Notes: generated from the sequence alone by a model not told the origin. DNA of 64,000 bases from Blastobasis lacticolella (GCA_905147135.1 LR990058.1:14731349-14795348), one strand, 5' to 3'; shown: positions 31,229-43,489, numbered from the stretch's first letter. Made by a program: numbers and translations.

Positions 31229-31402
31229 AGAAAATTGTGGAGAGGGCATGATATCGCGTGGTTGTTTATAAAAAACTTCTGCGCAAAACATCCCCTAAAT
31301 TCTCGGCTTAGTAAACAACATATCGAGTGAGATTTAACATCCATAGTTTATAGTCGTAAAACTGAAGTGGTTATACAATAAAATACACATAGCTCGCAGA
31401 GC

Positions 31403-31421
31403 TCGGACGGACGGACGGACA
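31403..31421 (+). repeat. (GGAC)n microsatellite
   Basis: About four GGAC units. Confidence 0.8.
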
Positions 31422-31479
31422 AGTTCTCAAATTTTTTTTAAATACCTACTTATTATATATTAGCACCCAGACCCATAAT

Positions 31480-31572
31480 AGAAATTAAAATTCATCATTT
31501 CAATTCCCGAACCGGACCTCTGCGTGGCAGTATGGCATGTTAACCAACTGAATCACTCAGGTCGTCGACAAT
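31480..31572 (-). repeat. SINE-D head, reversed
   Basis: 'tttcaattcccgaaccggac', 'gcatgttaaccaactgaatc', 'actcaggtcgtc' is the reverse complement of the SINE-D head. The B box is degraded. Confidence 0.6.
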
Positions 31573-32489
31573 TCGTTCTAGTTAGCCAACAAGATGTACG
31601 GAAGAATTTTTAAAGATTGTAGTGAGTCAATGGATGCTAGAGGCACAAAATCGATTGGTGTGGAAGGCGTATGTCCAGTAGTGGGTGTCTTGCGTCTGAG
31701 ATAACCAAGAGTAATCTCTCTGCGATTAAGTTAGGCTGGCATGAAGGTACGCCTTTGCGAATAAGAGGTAAGTTATGATACTGTTATGGACTATTTTGTG
31801 GTTTGGTTGACAGTGTGTTGGCATTTGTAACGTATAACTTTATTGGTTGACAAGCTGTGGTTTTGGCCAATGCGCGATGTGGTTTCCACCCAAGTTCAAT
31901 TCGAAGCATTTTGGATTATCAATCATTCCGTATTTAACTTCCAGATATTACTCGATTTTAACCTTCAGTACAATACAACTCGTGAGCAAGCTCTGTTTAT
32001 AGTTAGACAAACAAATCAAACATAATAATTACAAATTAAATTTCCTTGAAATAAAAATAATAAATAGAAAAGAACATTTAAAATAATAAGGAGTAGTTGC
32101 CGAGATAAATTTTATCCTTTTTTTTGTCGCATCATTCACTATGGCCATAGAAAAGACATCAACGCGCGCTCTTTACCGATTTCCGTTATTACCGTAGAAT
32201 AGCTTATAACTGTAATGACGTAACCGCCCTAGCAATTCACGCTTCGCTGGGCGCGGCCTTGACATTGTGGTTAGTGGACTATTTGTAGGACATAGCGCTT
32301 GTAAGGTTAGATAAGTCAGATAGTATAAGAATTAGGGTTTGTAATTATTGTTTGTTGATTACAAAAATCGTTTTTGGCACTTTGTTTTCTGTAAGGATTC
32401 TTAGATTGGGCTGCGATTTTGTACAGATTCATCTAAATTGTCGTTTGTTATCGTTCAATAACACACTCATTGTAAATAGACGTGAATAT
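31573..32489. other. Non-coding stretch
   Basis: Positions 31655-31690 ('attggtgtggaaggcgtatg', then 'tccagtagtgggtg') look like a decayed LINE end (W-K-A-Y-V-Q-x-W). The rest is unassigned. Confidence 0.35.
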
Positions 32490-32572
32490 GCTGTTCCGTC
32501 GCATCGTCACTTACCACCAGTTGTGATGGCAGTCAAATACCTGACTAGTCTAATTAAAAAAAACTGCTAATC
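32490..32572 (+). repeat. LINE-J 3' end fragment
   Basis: 'ctgttccgtcgcatcgtcac', 'ttaccaccagttgtgatggc', 'gtctaattaaaaaaa' matches the 3' end of the LINE at 48657-50961. Confidence 0.7.
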
Positions 32573-33279
32573 ATTTTCAAGAGGAAGACCACCTAAGACT
32601 TTTGTAGACAAGGGCCCTATTTTTTAATCGTCGGCCTCGAGTCGAACTGTTCCAAATCCTTTTTATATCTAATAATTATTATTTTGATCATCGTGTCATT
32701 CATGTAGAGAAATACTAGCTTTATCGCGTAAAATTCAGTTATAATGGCTCAAATCCGTTTCAGCGGGATCCACATTGAATTTCGTTATAAATTATGTATG
32801 CCTTTGTGTTATTTTGGTTATATTATTGCTGCGAAATTTAATCAGTACCTAGTTTTTGCGTGAAGGAATAACAAACATACACCCATCCTTACAAACTTCC
32901 GCATTTATAATATTAGTAAAATTAGTAGGATATTGAGTTATAGATAGTACCATTTTTACATATAAATAGTTTACGGGTCGGAGATTAACAAAATTAAACT
33001 ACTTTCCATCGAAACTTCGGACGAAGTGTGACTTTGGGTTAAGCTAGTGAATACTTTATTTAATAATTATGTAATGCAATCAGGTTTGCAGTCCTAAGTA
33101 TAACTTGAAAGCTAAATACAGGTTAAGGCTGTAAAATATTGGCCTTGACTTTGTCGACGGATATGTGTCCGATTTTGAACAAGACAAGTGTCATAATTCA
33201 TAGTAATTGTGCCTATAACTTACCAGCTAGCCCAACTTGGGTGATTGTAGTTGACTTTGAACTGTTTTTTGAAACGAAA
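32573..33279. other. Non-coding stretch
   Basis: Positions 32622-32655 share 'attttttaatcg', 'gcctcga(a/g)tc(a/g)aac' with 11325-11358. No gene. Confidence 0.4.
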
Positions 33280-33283
33280 TTAA

Positions 33284-34482
33284 CCCTTTAACCGCCAAGG
33301 TCGGATATATCCGACAAAAATTTTCGTGCTCATTTCGCCAAGGACGGATATTTACGACCAAATACCACTACTCGGTTAATCTGCCTTTTTGTTTGATAGC
33401 ACTGTATTATATTAAAATTATGTTCATAATTTGGTAAATAGTTGATGAAGTAATCATATACAATTGCTTACACTTTAGTTTCTTAATTAGAAAACTTAAA
33501 AATAATGTCTAAAGTTGAATAAATTACTGATAGTATAATTCGAAAAGTGTATTGGTGTCCAGCGCCAGTGACGGAAAAATCCGACAATAAGGATGGGACA
33601 TAAGCAATGATTTACTGGTAGAAAAATCCACATAAATTAAATTATTTCTGTTTATACTTACTAATTTATTATAAAACAAATAAAGCAAATGTTACTCTAT
33701 AGTAAACACATTTATTTCTATAAATAAATGTGTTTATTTTGTTTTATTTATAATAAATAAAGCTTAAAAATGTCAGTGACTGAATCGACAATTCCCATCC
33801 CTAGTCTGCATGTTTAGAAACTAATGTTTCTAGTACACCCAGCGCCACGGACGGAAAAAGACGACCGCTTCTGACGTCATAAACGAGTGCCGCCTTCTGG
33901 ATTTTTCCATTGGTGTTGTGCTTATGCGTGTTATTATTATGTTCGTGTTATCGATTAATGTGATTAAACATGATTACAGCTGAAGAATTAATACGTATTC
34001 TGGAAGGTGATCTGTAGTTAAATATCATTAGAATCTGTCAAGGTTCGATTCGATAAACTGATATTAATATTGTTGAAATAAGTATAATCATGTTTGTTAA
34101 AAAACTGACCAATGTTGTTTGTTAACTATTGCATTTAGATAAAGAATACTCTATAGGACTGCATTGAAAAATAAGAATAACAAAATTCTTTTCATGACAA
34201 ATTTTATTGTGCGGAAATCAATAAATCTTTCAATATCTGTAAACGCTTTTTGTTTCATTGTGTTACCAAAATACCTGCTAATATTAGAAATAAAATTACA
34301 AAGTAACGTTTTCTATCTACTGTCTGTTACGATATTTAGATGAAATTGTAAGCGTTTGAAGGGGAATTACCCATATCGATATACTATTGAACATCACTAT
34401 TTGTTGTAGGTATTTATTTTTCGTTTTACTGTGCGTGGCGCTGAGGGCACGCCAACTGATTCTAAGCGTGGCGGTTAAAGGG
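33284..34482. mobile_element. piggyBac-like non-autonomous element, 1.2 kb
   Basis: Starts CCCTTTAACCGCCA and ends TGGCGGTTAAAGGG, a 14-bp perfect TIR, with TTAA at both flanks (33280-33283, 34483-34486). TTAA targets with CCC...GGG tips are the signature of piggyBac elements (family knowledge). Just inside the left end is a 16-bp palindrome gtcggatatatccgac (33300-33315). 'ccagcgcca(g/c)' plus 'gacggaaaaa' words recur at about 33558 and 33838, and 'gtggcgctgagggcacgcc' lies near the right end. No transposase ORF. Confidence 0.85.
33703..33736. repeat. Hairpin inside the piggyBac-like element
   Basis: 'aaacacatttattt' and 'aaataaatgtgttt' are inverted around 'ctat'. Confidence 0.75.
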
Positions 34483-34699
34483 TTAAACATTGTTACGTAA
34501 TATTTTCGAAATTCTTACGACGGTAGCCATTTTGCTAGTGTCTGCTGAAGCATTTTACTTTTGCTAATCACGTGATAGGTAAATACGTTTTGGTGTGGTT
34601 TTGGGATAAGGTTTATCAGGTGTTAAACTTTAAATTATTCTGTCAAGCCTGAAGAGTCCGTCTGATTGAGTGGTCTAGTGATATTCAGTCGTATTACGT

Positions 34700-34836
34700 T
34701 CTACTGGTAGCAGGGTCACGGATGACAGTCGCTCCATTGTACTACCTGATCTGCCAAATCCTAGATCACAGTGTAGGCGAACCCCGGTCTCTCGTGCGCG
34801 AGAACAAAGCCGGGACGTTATCGCCAAAATAATTAC
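34700..34836 (+). repeat. SINE-B, 3' half
   Basis: 'ctggtagcagggtcacggat', 'gatctgccaaatcctagatc', 'ctctcgtgcgcgagaacaaa', ending 'gttatcgccaaaataatta'. The head is missing. Confidence 0.75.
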
Positions 34837-35073
34837 TATTCTAGACCGCGACTGATGTCTATACTTAGACCTTTAACTTTCGACCGTCTATTTTAGCCTC
34901 CGTTTTGTATTCGTATTTAGACGTCCTAGCCAATTTTAATGAGAATCAACGTAATATATTATGTATTTTGCAATTGTAGCAAAACTGTCTACACAATACT
35001 GTCTAAACAATAGTTCAATAGTGAAATAGGTTTATCGTCTATAGGTTGCCAGCTTACCTTTAGTTCCTTGCCT
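34837..35073. other. Non-coding spacer
   Basis: Nothing recognised. Confidence 0.4.
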
Positions 35074-35223
35074 GTAGCCATAGCACAAGTGTGTCTGCGA
35101 CGAAGCTCGCGCCGCGACAGAGCGTTTGTCTCTTTCTCTCAATACTAAGACGAAAGAGATAGCAAAACCTATGTCGCGCTTTTTCTCGCTTATCGCGCGC
35201 GAGAGCAACTTGTGCTAGGCCTA
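35074..35223. mobile_element. Candidate MITE, about 150 bp
   Basis: Ends 'tagccatagcacaagt' and 'acttgtgctaggccta' are imperfect inverted repeats. The inner sequence 'gtctctttctctc...gaaagagata' is also partly inverted. GC-rich flanks of the core (gcgcgcgagagc). No ORF. Confidence 0.5.
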
Positions 35224-35688
35224 CTGTAGTAGGTACATCAATAAAGATAAAATGAATAATATTCTATATTATTTTTCGCTGGCTTCGTGTCGTTCTTGAC
35301 TAATAATTTTCCACTCTAGTCAATTAACCGTATAGGAAATGTAATACGAAGATACTTATGTAAGCGGTCAGCAAACTATTATGGCATCAGTTCTAATATC
35401 TCTTTAATATTCATAGCAATGATTGTGAATAGAACTCTATGGAAATTCCGTTGCCATAACATTTACAAATAATAAAGGCTGGCTATACTATTAGGATACA
35501 TGTTGTATAGTAGGAACAACAAAACAACATAATCGCTTTAAAATTTATTATTATTAAATACATTATGTATATGGGACATTACGCCTCATACGTTTAGGAT
35601 ATTACGTTTCCGTTTCAATTCTAAGTCTTAAGTCTAAATTCTATACTTTAGAACGTTTCGCTTATTAGGTTCTTGTGCGTAAATTTCC
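35224..35688. other. Non-coding stretch
   Basis: Nothing recognised. Confidence 0.4.
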
Positions 35689-35828
35689 CCTGATTATTAT
35701 AATCTGGACACCTTCAAGGCTAGATCTGTGTGTAGTGAATTGGCTGTTCCTAGACAGGCATGTACCATCTATGGCCAAGGAGTGAGATGGCTGTCAAATA
35801 CCTTCTAGTAATTAATAAAAACATAAAA
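35689..35828 (+). repeat. LINE-J 3' end fragment
   Basis: 'gattattataatctggacac', 'cttcaaggctag', 'ggctgttcctagacaggcat', then 'gagatggctgtcaaatacct' and an A-rich end. This covers the last codons and 3' UTR of the LINE at 48657-50961. Confidence 0.75.
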
Positions 35829-36284
35829 AGGAATCTGATTTCAAACTTTGTACACCTTGTGAGTTGTAGACAGCCTACAGGAAACAGCTTAATAACTTCT
35901 AATACTTAAACAAATTATACATCCATATTTGATAAACAGGCATATTTGAAATCGCCTACATTATGTTACGAAAGATCGGAATGTATGCAAATGTCGTAAC
36001 TAACAGAATTAGTAAGAGGTGTTCATAGACATTGATTGATTGGGTTCAGTATTATGATATTCAAAGCAAATAATTCTTGCGAATTAGCAGTGAATTGGAA
36101 ATATGGCTCTTAATATAGCATTATTAAGAGCGTCGGGTCCGAATCGTACGCGAGAGGTACACGACATGTTGCAACTGCATTCGTTCCTTCGGGCATTTTA
36201 CTGATAACCTTCAGTATGCTGTTCAGTTGTCGGTGTTACGAACCCTATAATAACTATAATATATGTATGTATTGTATATATGTA
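35829..36284. other. Non-coding stretch
   Basis: Positions 36128-36162 ('agcgtcgggtccgaatcgta', 'cgcgagaggtac') look like a decayed SINE-B head. The rest is unassigned. Confidence 0.4.
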
Positions 36285-36293
36285 TCTATATAT

Positions 36294-36350
<57 letters not shown>
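36285..36350 (+). repeat. (TA)n microsatellite
   Basis: A short interrupted lead-in is followed by roughly 25 uninterrupted TA units to 36347. Confidence 0.95.
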
Positions 36351-36449
36351 AAGTATATGGTATATATGTAGAAATTTATCGATAGTGTAGTCTATTTTTA
36401 ATAATTAAATATTTATGTATTGTGCACGTCTTAAACTACTTCCAGTCAT

Positions 36450-36592
36450 CACGTTCTCTTTGCTGTAGGCCTGCTGGAAGAAATTTCTTTTTAGAAATAA
36501 GTAGTGCCATTTGTGTCATGTATATATTTGCCATATCTTTGTTACCATTTTTGTGTGCAATAAACTATTAAATAAATAAATAAAAAAATAAC
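36450..36592 (+). repeat. LINE or SINE 3' end with polyadenylation signal
   Basis: 'gctggaagaaatttcttttt', 'agaaataagtagtgccattt', then 'gtgtgcaataaactatta' and (AAAT)n. This arrangement is a common 3' end of lepidopteran non-LTR elements (knowledge). No ORF end is readable upstream. Confidence 0.55.
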
Positions 36593-36596
36593 ATAT

Positions 36597-36732
36597 ATGT
36601 TTGGAAAAATTCACCCCATGTAGCCCCAAAGCTTGTGTTATGGGTGTTAGATAACTGATAATTTTTTTTTAATACATACTTCTTATACATACCACACCCT
36701 GACAACCTGAACCACTCAGGCTGTCCTATGCA
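36597..36732 (-). repeat. SINE-D, reversed fragment
   Basis: 'gtagccccaaagcttgtgtt', 'atgggtgttag' matches the reversed tail, and 'aacctgaaccactcaggctg' the reversed first bases of the head. Middle lost. Confidence 0.6.
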
Positions 36733-37382
36733 TCAGTGACGCTACTCTTTTTCGGTCGTACTGACTACAACCGTATGTTACTTGCATGTTACATTATGTA
36801 ACAACACAATCCAGCAACGACTTGTCCGACCTTCGTAGAAAGCATGCTTCGGTAAAAGTATTTTGACACATGCTATGTAATTGCGAATTATATACATAGT
36901 AGTACAGTTGGCATCGAAAGGGGTATATAAAAATTGTTTTAAAACGAAAAAATGCAATAAAAAATATAAATGAGTTAATTTGTACCGAGAATAAAATCGT
37001 TTACACATTTCTTTATCTTAGAGAATGAATCTAAATTTGTATTTTATTTTTGTGTGCGTGTCAGACTTGACCCAAGATGTGTCAGAACTTGGTACAATGT
37101 GTCTTGCTTGTCTCCTATGAACTGTAGATTGTATCACTTCGCGGCCATATTTAATTAATGTTTCAAAATTCACATATTACATTCTGCAGTCTGCACTCAC
37201 CAGTATTTGAAGTCGTTATACCTAAATATTATCTACTGCACTGGTTCAAGTTGTTTGTTGTTCAAATGCACTGTACCGCTGGATAAGTTGACTTTAGTGC
37301 CTTCATTTTACTTTTTTCATTTTACCAACATAGACCAACTCTTTAGCAATTGACTTTAAGGAATCTAGTTTACCAAGTTGCC
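36733..37382. other. Non-coding stretch
   Basis: The minus-strand ORF at 36778-37008 has no domain. Nothing else recognised. Confidence 0.4.
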
Positions 37383-37492
37383 ATGTGCATTTTTTTGTGT
37401 TATCTCCATGGGACTTGGCAGTGATGACCACTTTCCACTTTCCATCAGGTCAGCTTGCCTCCTCTATAACAAAAAAAAAATTTTTTTCAGCA
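37383..37492 (+). repeat. LINE tail, C/K type
   Basis: 'ccatgggacttggcagtgat', 'gaccactttccactttccat', 'caggtcagcttgcc' and an A-run at about 37471-37480. The 8-bp 'actttcca' unit is duplicated. Confidence 0.55.
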
Positions 37493-38393
37493 CCAATGTC
37501 ACAAACAAACAAACAAATTATTTCCTCTCCTGCTGGCCGTACAGTGTACAGTGTACACTCTTCACAGACATACGCGTTTAACATCAATCCGAGTACTGCC
37601 GTAATCAGAAGGCGTGTGAACTTATCAACTTTTACTTTTTAAAAGATGAACATGAACACGCAAGATTCACTTTCATGCCATTTCTTTTCTAGCTCGCTGT
37701 TTTTGACGTATGATGTGCGAAGCGCCATGCCAATTAAAACTAAACGTGTTATGATTAATTTAATTGCAACTTATTTTTATTTTTGTTTCATATAACGCCA
37801 TCTTATAATTAATTTAAAAGCAATTCTTTTTTGTTTCTTATAACGACATTTCTCTTGACATTGACTTTTACAATTAGAATTTTTAACAACATACTGTATA
37901 CCAATTCATTATACAGCGAGAGGGATTTTCTTAATTATAATTATATTTTCTAGTAGTTTCGTTTATCTTTATCTTGTGACCTAAATTATACTATTTTAGT
38001 CAGATACACATGCAAGACATGCAAATTTCGGTAGAGGCCTAAATTATATCCATTTCGAATGCAAATTATGTATTTCAGTGTTAAAAGCTAGAAGCGTGTG
38101 AAAGTATGTAGGTATAATTATTACTAATGCAAAAGTTTCATCTAAACACGAAATTATAAGAACAGAAAAAAATAACTTCCTAAGAAGATTCATCCATACG
38201 CATCATTTGTATTCCAGAATTGAACTCATGACTGCTGCGTGGCAGGTCTTGTTAGTCACGCCACAGGGGTCGCGTCTTGATCCCTTAGTACAGTGGCTTA
38301 ATCGGATATGGCGGCGATGCATTGGCATCGGCTTTCATTTGACAGGTCGACAAATTAGTCCGTGGTATATTGTCGCTGGCTAGAAGAGCGTCG
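37493..38393. other. Non-coding stretch
   Basis: Positions 38215-38270 ('agaattgaactcatgactgc', 'tgcgtggcagg') may be a reversed tRNA-type SINE head. The rest is A+T-rich and unassigned. Confidence 0.35.
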
Positions 38394-38700
38394 ATGGTGG
38401 CCTAGTAGTAAAGGTATCCGACTCGCGAGCGAGAAACACCGGGTTCGAATCCCACTGCTTCCATGTATCAATGACTCCTTTCTGAATTATGTTTATTTGT
38501 TGAACAGTAGCCAATGCTCTTACGGCGAGGAATAATTCGTGATGAAACCCGCACATTCAGGCAACTGAATTTATAAACATGATCCAATCTGGTAAAGTCA
38601 CAGAGGTCAGATGGCAGTCGCTCCACTGTAATATCATCAAAGCCAAGGCGGACCACGGGCCCTCGTAAGCAAGAGCACAACCGGGACAATAACCCCAAAA
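38394..38700 (+). mobile_element. SINE-B copy
   Basis: Head 'gatggtggcctagtagtaaa', B box ggttcgaatcc at 38442-38452, body 'ggcgaggaataattcgtgat', 3' end 'gcacaaccgggacaataa', then 'ccccaaaatgatta'. About 50 bases shorter than the full copies in the middle. Confidence 0.8.
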
Positions 38701-39177
38701 TGATTATTTTTTATATTGTCGCGAGTGTTACACGAAAGACATAGAAAACTACCACGAAATAACGCATTGACAGGACTTTGATCATATCAATCAAGATATT
38801 ATTAACGATAAAGTCTCAGTATGCTTAAGGTATAGTTCGATATCTGACCCTTCTAGAGGCGTAGGGGTCAGCCATCTGCTACAACACATTGGTTGGTCAC
38901 ATCTTGTAGGCGTAAATGTCAAACTTGTACTGATAATGGTTATAAAGATGGTCAAATTGACCTTTCTAACGATGTACGTGCACAAATCAAATTTCGAACA
39001 TGATAATGAAACTTTATTGTGCCTATTATACAATGTGAAATGACTTTTCCAATGTGTAGGTACATTTATTTATTATTGGCTTTCTATTTTCTACTCTCTT
39101 AATCGCTTTGTAATTTGAGAGGCTTGTCAATTAATGCAGATGATAATAAACTACCTAATTTAAAGTAGCAATAATCT
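38701..39177. other. Non-coding stretch
   Basis: The minus-strand ORF at 38791-39033 has no domain. Confidence 0.4.
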
Positions 39178-39250
39178 TCGTAATAGTGACCACTTTTCAT
39201 CAGGTGGACTCTCTTATCGTTTTGTCACTGAGTTGTATAATAACACTGTG
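39178..39250 (+). repeat. LINE tail, K type
   Basis: 'cgtaatagtgaccacttttc', 'atcaggtggactctcttatc'. Tail only, comparable to 31190-31228. Confidence 0.5.
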
Positions 39251-39399
39251 ACAAAACGGTTTTCATTTTATTTTCGAGTTTCGCCCCGGCTTCGCACGTG
39301 TATTCTGGGGTTTCTATGTATTATTGTAAATAACGTTTTACATTTTTGAATTTACAACTATGCAATCTCTTTTACTCGATTGCTTATCAGGTGGGGTGG

Positions 39400-39490
39400 C
39401 CTGCCAAGCATGCTGATTAAACCAATATCGTTCACTCCTTTGGGAGAGGCCCTAAGTCCTGCAGTGTACTATTTGGCAGTAATTATGATG
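39400..39490 (+). repeat. SINE-A, decayed 3' part
   Basis: 'cctgccaagcatgctgatta', 'tttgggagaggccctaagtc', 'ctgcagtg', with the GAT tract reduced to 'aattatgatgtatg'. Confidence 0.55.
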
Positions 39491-39544
39491 TATGCTTTTA
39501 TACTACACATATAAACCTTTCAGAAGAATTACTCTAAAAATGAT

Positions 39545-39645
39545 AATGGAAACCAAATCAAAATCTGTTGTGTGGTTTAGGAGGAGTTAGCGGATATACA
39601 GACAGAGAAACCGATTTCATACTATAAAGATTCCGGCCAGCTCCT
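39545..39645 (+). repeat. Repeat H copy
   Basis: 'ggaaaccaaatcaaaatctg', 'ttgtgtggtttaggaggagt', 'tacagacagagaaaccgatt'. Pairs with 365-475. Confidence 0.5.
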
Positions 39646-42054
39646 AAAAAAAGCCGGTCATAAAAAGTTCAAGTACCGTACAACACTTCATACCAAAACA
39701 GACAAGAAAAAACAAGGAAATACAACACGGCTCGAGCGCATTTCCTCCGAACATGGCTTACGAAATATCTAAACTTAACACCTCGCTGTTTAAACTGTAA
39801 CCTCATCTGACTACATTACCACATTAGTAGGCGGTCATCAAACATTGGTTATGCAACTTAACGACTATTTTGGGGGAAAGCGTGTAATATAAATAGTATA
39901 TGTGTATGATAGTGTGTATTTTTATAACACTGTTAACCAGTTTGTGTCAGAGAATCCACGAGAAAAGTATTGCTACTTCTGTGTACTTCTGTAGAGCGGT
40001 ACCGAAAGTTTTCTTTTAAAGTGGGGTTCGTAAGAAATAATGTGTTTAAGATGAGTTAGTACGCTTAAATCATATGATCAGAGAGAAAGGGAGAAACATT
40101 TACTACATATGGATGCCAAGACATAATAATTTTGCAATACAATAACATTAAAAATCGGTACATAAAACACTGTGACATTACCGCTCCGCTAGCTGACTAC
40201 CTGATCTTTCAAACTTCAATGTAATGTTTTTCGGCACAACTAGTTATGGCGATGCTACACCCAAATGAACTCTTGAGCTACCTCCGCAGTATTTTCAGCT
40301 AATCCTATGAGGGATTTTCGTCTAAAAATATTGCGTTGGCAAAACCGACCCAGTCGTAGACAAATCACATCAACTGACAGCTGAAATATGAATGTTGATT
40401 ATAATAATGTTAATGAGTTTCTACCTACTTGTACGATGCTATACCTACCTAACAGGTTTACTATGAGCTGCCCCAATAGTTTTTAGGTTAGCGTAACTGT
40501 TTGATTATTTTACGAATATTTAAAGAACAATTTCTCTAGTAATGGACATCGTCCAAGTAATTTTCTTTTAGCATAATTTCAAAGCGTAACGTAATCCAGG
40601 AAGGAGTTTAATTATAATAATAAATACTGAGCCGCGAGTTGCGGTTTGCAACACTTGCAACCGCGAGATGAATGTTGTGATGACAAATATCATTATTATA
40701 GGCAAATGTATGCTATATCTAAGCCTGTCATTTTCAATGCAAGTTCATCTGCACTTTGGTTTCATCATCGCTTACAACCAGGTGAGATACAATTGCGGTC
40801 AGAGAGCTAAACTAAAAAACAAAAGTACATAACAACTGAATTTCAAGACCATAACTCTATAATTGTACAATATCTTCGTTAAAAATCCGCAGTCCTCATA
40901 TACGAGTACTTATCGCGTTTATAGTCATACTAAGGATGAGGTAATTGTAAATAATCCTTATTTATCGAAAACAATTCTTCATATTGAAATCATAATTTCT
41001 ATCTCAAGGTTTCAACTTGTTTTCTCCAGTTTCTTAGAAAAAATATCCGATCAATACACGTTTTAATAAGTTAATAAACGAAAGCTGCTATCTTAATTAG
41101 GTAGAGATTTCACCGAGCATCCTTTTGCTGTGGGCAAAGGAAATGCACCCTAAGTTTAAAATATTATGCCTAGATTGGCGACTTTCCCACGCCACGAGTA
41201 ATGTGGGGAGAAAACTAGATGGTACCAGATAAAACTGGATCTAACTATAGACAGGGCCTGCCTGACCGACTATTACTCGGTTATTAGTTATTCATGAGTT
41301 AACCAAGTGTAACTTTTCTCTAGAGATATAGGGCACTGGCGTGGTGGCGCTGCTAAAATAAGTAGTTATTTTTGTTTGACTTCGTCCACTTTATCAGAGA
41401 GAAAAAGCACAATTTTGATGCCAATCATAATCAAAGAATGAAGAAGAAGGAGAATGGTATATATCTTTAAAGAGCGTGGACTGTGCAACCAGTCTCATAG
41501 TCCCCATCGAAAGACTATGATCAACATTGCTTCGCCAAGGGCAGTGGAAGGTATACAGACAGAAAATATAAACCTTCACACAACCTGTTTCTATTTTAAA
41601 GCTGAGAAATCAGTTAACCTCAACGATAATAAACCTAGTAACATGTTAAGCATTCATGCCGTTCTCATATAATCTAAGATTATGCTGGATCATAACTGAT
41701 CATCAAAAGATGTTTGATTTCGTGTGATGATATTCGCAAATCACGTCGTTATGTTGTTACAAGATAGAAAGGAGGTTAATAGTCCCCAATGAATGCACAT
41801 TGATAATGTTTACAAAAAGTTAATAGAATCGTCTGTCTAGCTGTATGCATAGCTGGATTTAATCGAGTATAATCAACGGCGTATTTTGTTTGTTTATTTG
41901 TAACAGTTTGAGTTATCTAATCTCTTAAAGTAGGCGGGCGCTTTATTATCTAACATGTGTAGATCGATTTATAGATTTGTTTATCTCGATTTGGCCTTTT
42001 ACCAAGCAAGTCTGATTGGTAAGCTAGAGGTGCCGGGTTCGATCACGACGATCT
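39646..42054. other. Long non-coding stretch
   Basis: No gene or clear repeat in 2.4 kb. ORFs at 40863-41066 and 41394-41672 have no domain. Positions 42010-42042 ('tctgattggtaagctagagg', 'tgccgggttcgatcac') have a B-box-like word and may be a lone tRNA-type SINE head. Confidence 0.4.
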
Positions 42055-42245
42055 CTGGTAGTGTAGCGGAACCAATTTTAATGAAACAAAGCTAAGGAGC
42101 ATCTCGATGAAACTCTCGAGAAAACCGCATTCAAAGCAGTAAATGCGTTCGGGAGCTACGATGCCAGAGACAGACACACACCTCCTATACACAGAGCCAC
42201 AGATATACAGATACACACGTATTTTTTCGTCGCGGGTAATAAAAT
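42055..42245 (+). repeat. Repeat E copy
   Basis: 'ccaattttaatgaaacaaag', 'ggagctacgatgccagagac', 'ttttttcgtcgcgggtaata'. First third missing. Confidence 0.65.
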
Positions 42246-42624
42246 GAAAGATCCGATCTAAAGCCCACCAGTGACGTTGTCCGCTTGGTGCTGTGCGGCA
42301 TCCAAACAGCTTTCTCAGAATTCCGGCCCAACAACTCCGCAGGGCTACTACGGATTCTCGATTCTTACAAACACTTTTACTCATTACTTACGGATTAAGA
42401 AATGTCGTCTTAGTTGGTTCTATTCATCTTTGTCTAACCTCATCGGTGGGATCTGTGAAAATTTATGAACATACATAAACTTTCCCGCTTTATTACTATA
42501 AACCTACGGTTAATACGCTTTGCTACACATTGGCTAGTTTCGACTCTCAACATGGTATTTACTCGCACGTTTGCGACAAAGATGCTAGTAGCTAGTTAGC
42601 TTCTTAGTTCTTAGTTCTTAGTTA
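42246..42624. other. Non-coding stretch
   Basis: The minus ORF end (ESVVALRSCWAGILRKLFGC, about 42294-42351) is Arg/Leu-rich and may be repeat-derived. Positions 42598-42622 repeat 'cttagtt'. No gene. Confidence 0.35.
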
Positions 42625-42724
42625 GGCGCTGTCTTAATTTGTAACGGTAGTGCGACCGTGGTCGTACGACAGACGTCGCCCGACCAACGACGACGTCGAC
42701 GACTGCTGCCATTAGGACAGCGCC
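42625..42724. mobile_element. PIF/Harbinger-like MITE, 100 bp
   Basis: TIRs ggcgctgtcttaatt / attaggacagcgcc, TTA on both sides (42622-42624, 42725-42727). The core is GC-rich with repeated 'cgacgtcg'-type words, different in length from 18636-18716 but sharing 'gaccgtggtc'/'gaccatggtc'. Confidence 0.7.
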
Positions 42725-42727
42725 TTA

Positions 42728-43489
42728 ATTTAGTCCTTAGTTCTTTGCATTTGTTAATATTTCTAGGATTAATATATTGATGAATCCTTTTAGATAACAT
42801 TCATATCTACAATGGTTTCGAACATTTCGTCGGAAAATAAATAACAAAAAAATTGTTGCCAGTCAGATGGACTTGTCCATCGTCATTCAATACAATGCCA
42901 CGCCTTGTCAGATCCCTTAGCACAGAATAGATAACATGAATACTACTAAAGCATAATACCTACATTCATAGTAATATTTGTTCACTCGAAAGCGAAGATG
43001 AAAGTTTTGTTATGATGGGAAAATAATGCTGTATAGTTTACCTAATGCTTACAAAGTTTCCTTATTCGGTTTTCAATAGCAGAATAACACAGTCGTCACG
43101 CACGGCAGTAAAATACAGATGTCGATGATAATGCAACTACGGTAAGGGAATGATCACTTATGAGGGTGCGCAACTATTTAATAAGTTACCTTCAAAAATA
43201 AAAAGTATCGTAGAGCGCTGTCTCTGTCGCACGCGTGTGAGTAAATACGAAGGCGGAAGTAGCCGATCTGCATAATTAAGTTACCCTCAACTTACAGCAC
43301 CAACTTCTTCAAGTTATTCGTGACTAATGTCTTTAGAGACTAGGACGGAAAGATATCTGCGAGATCTAACACGCCTGCTAAGTATATAGGCTGTTATAAT
43401 AATATAATAATAATAAAATGGCGCCGTAGGTTAACCTACGTCATAAAGTATGAGAAAAATTCCACTTTTTTGCAATAGTTAGAACAAAT
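42728..43489. other. Non-coding stretch
   Basis: Nothing recognised beyond a short TAA tract near 43400. Confidence 0.4.

Noticed and set aside
36285..36350. TA tract as a replication origin
   Set aside because: A simple microsatellite explains it. No other origin feature is visible.
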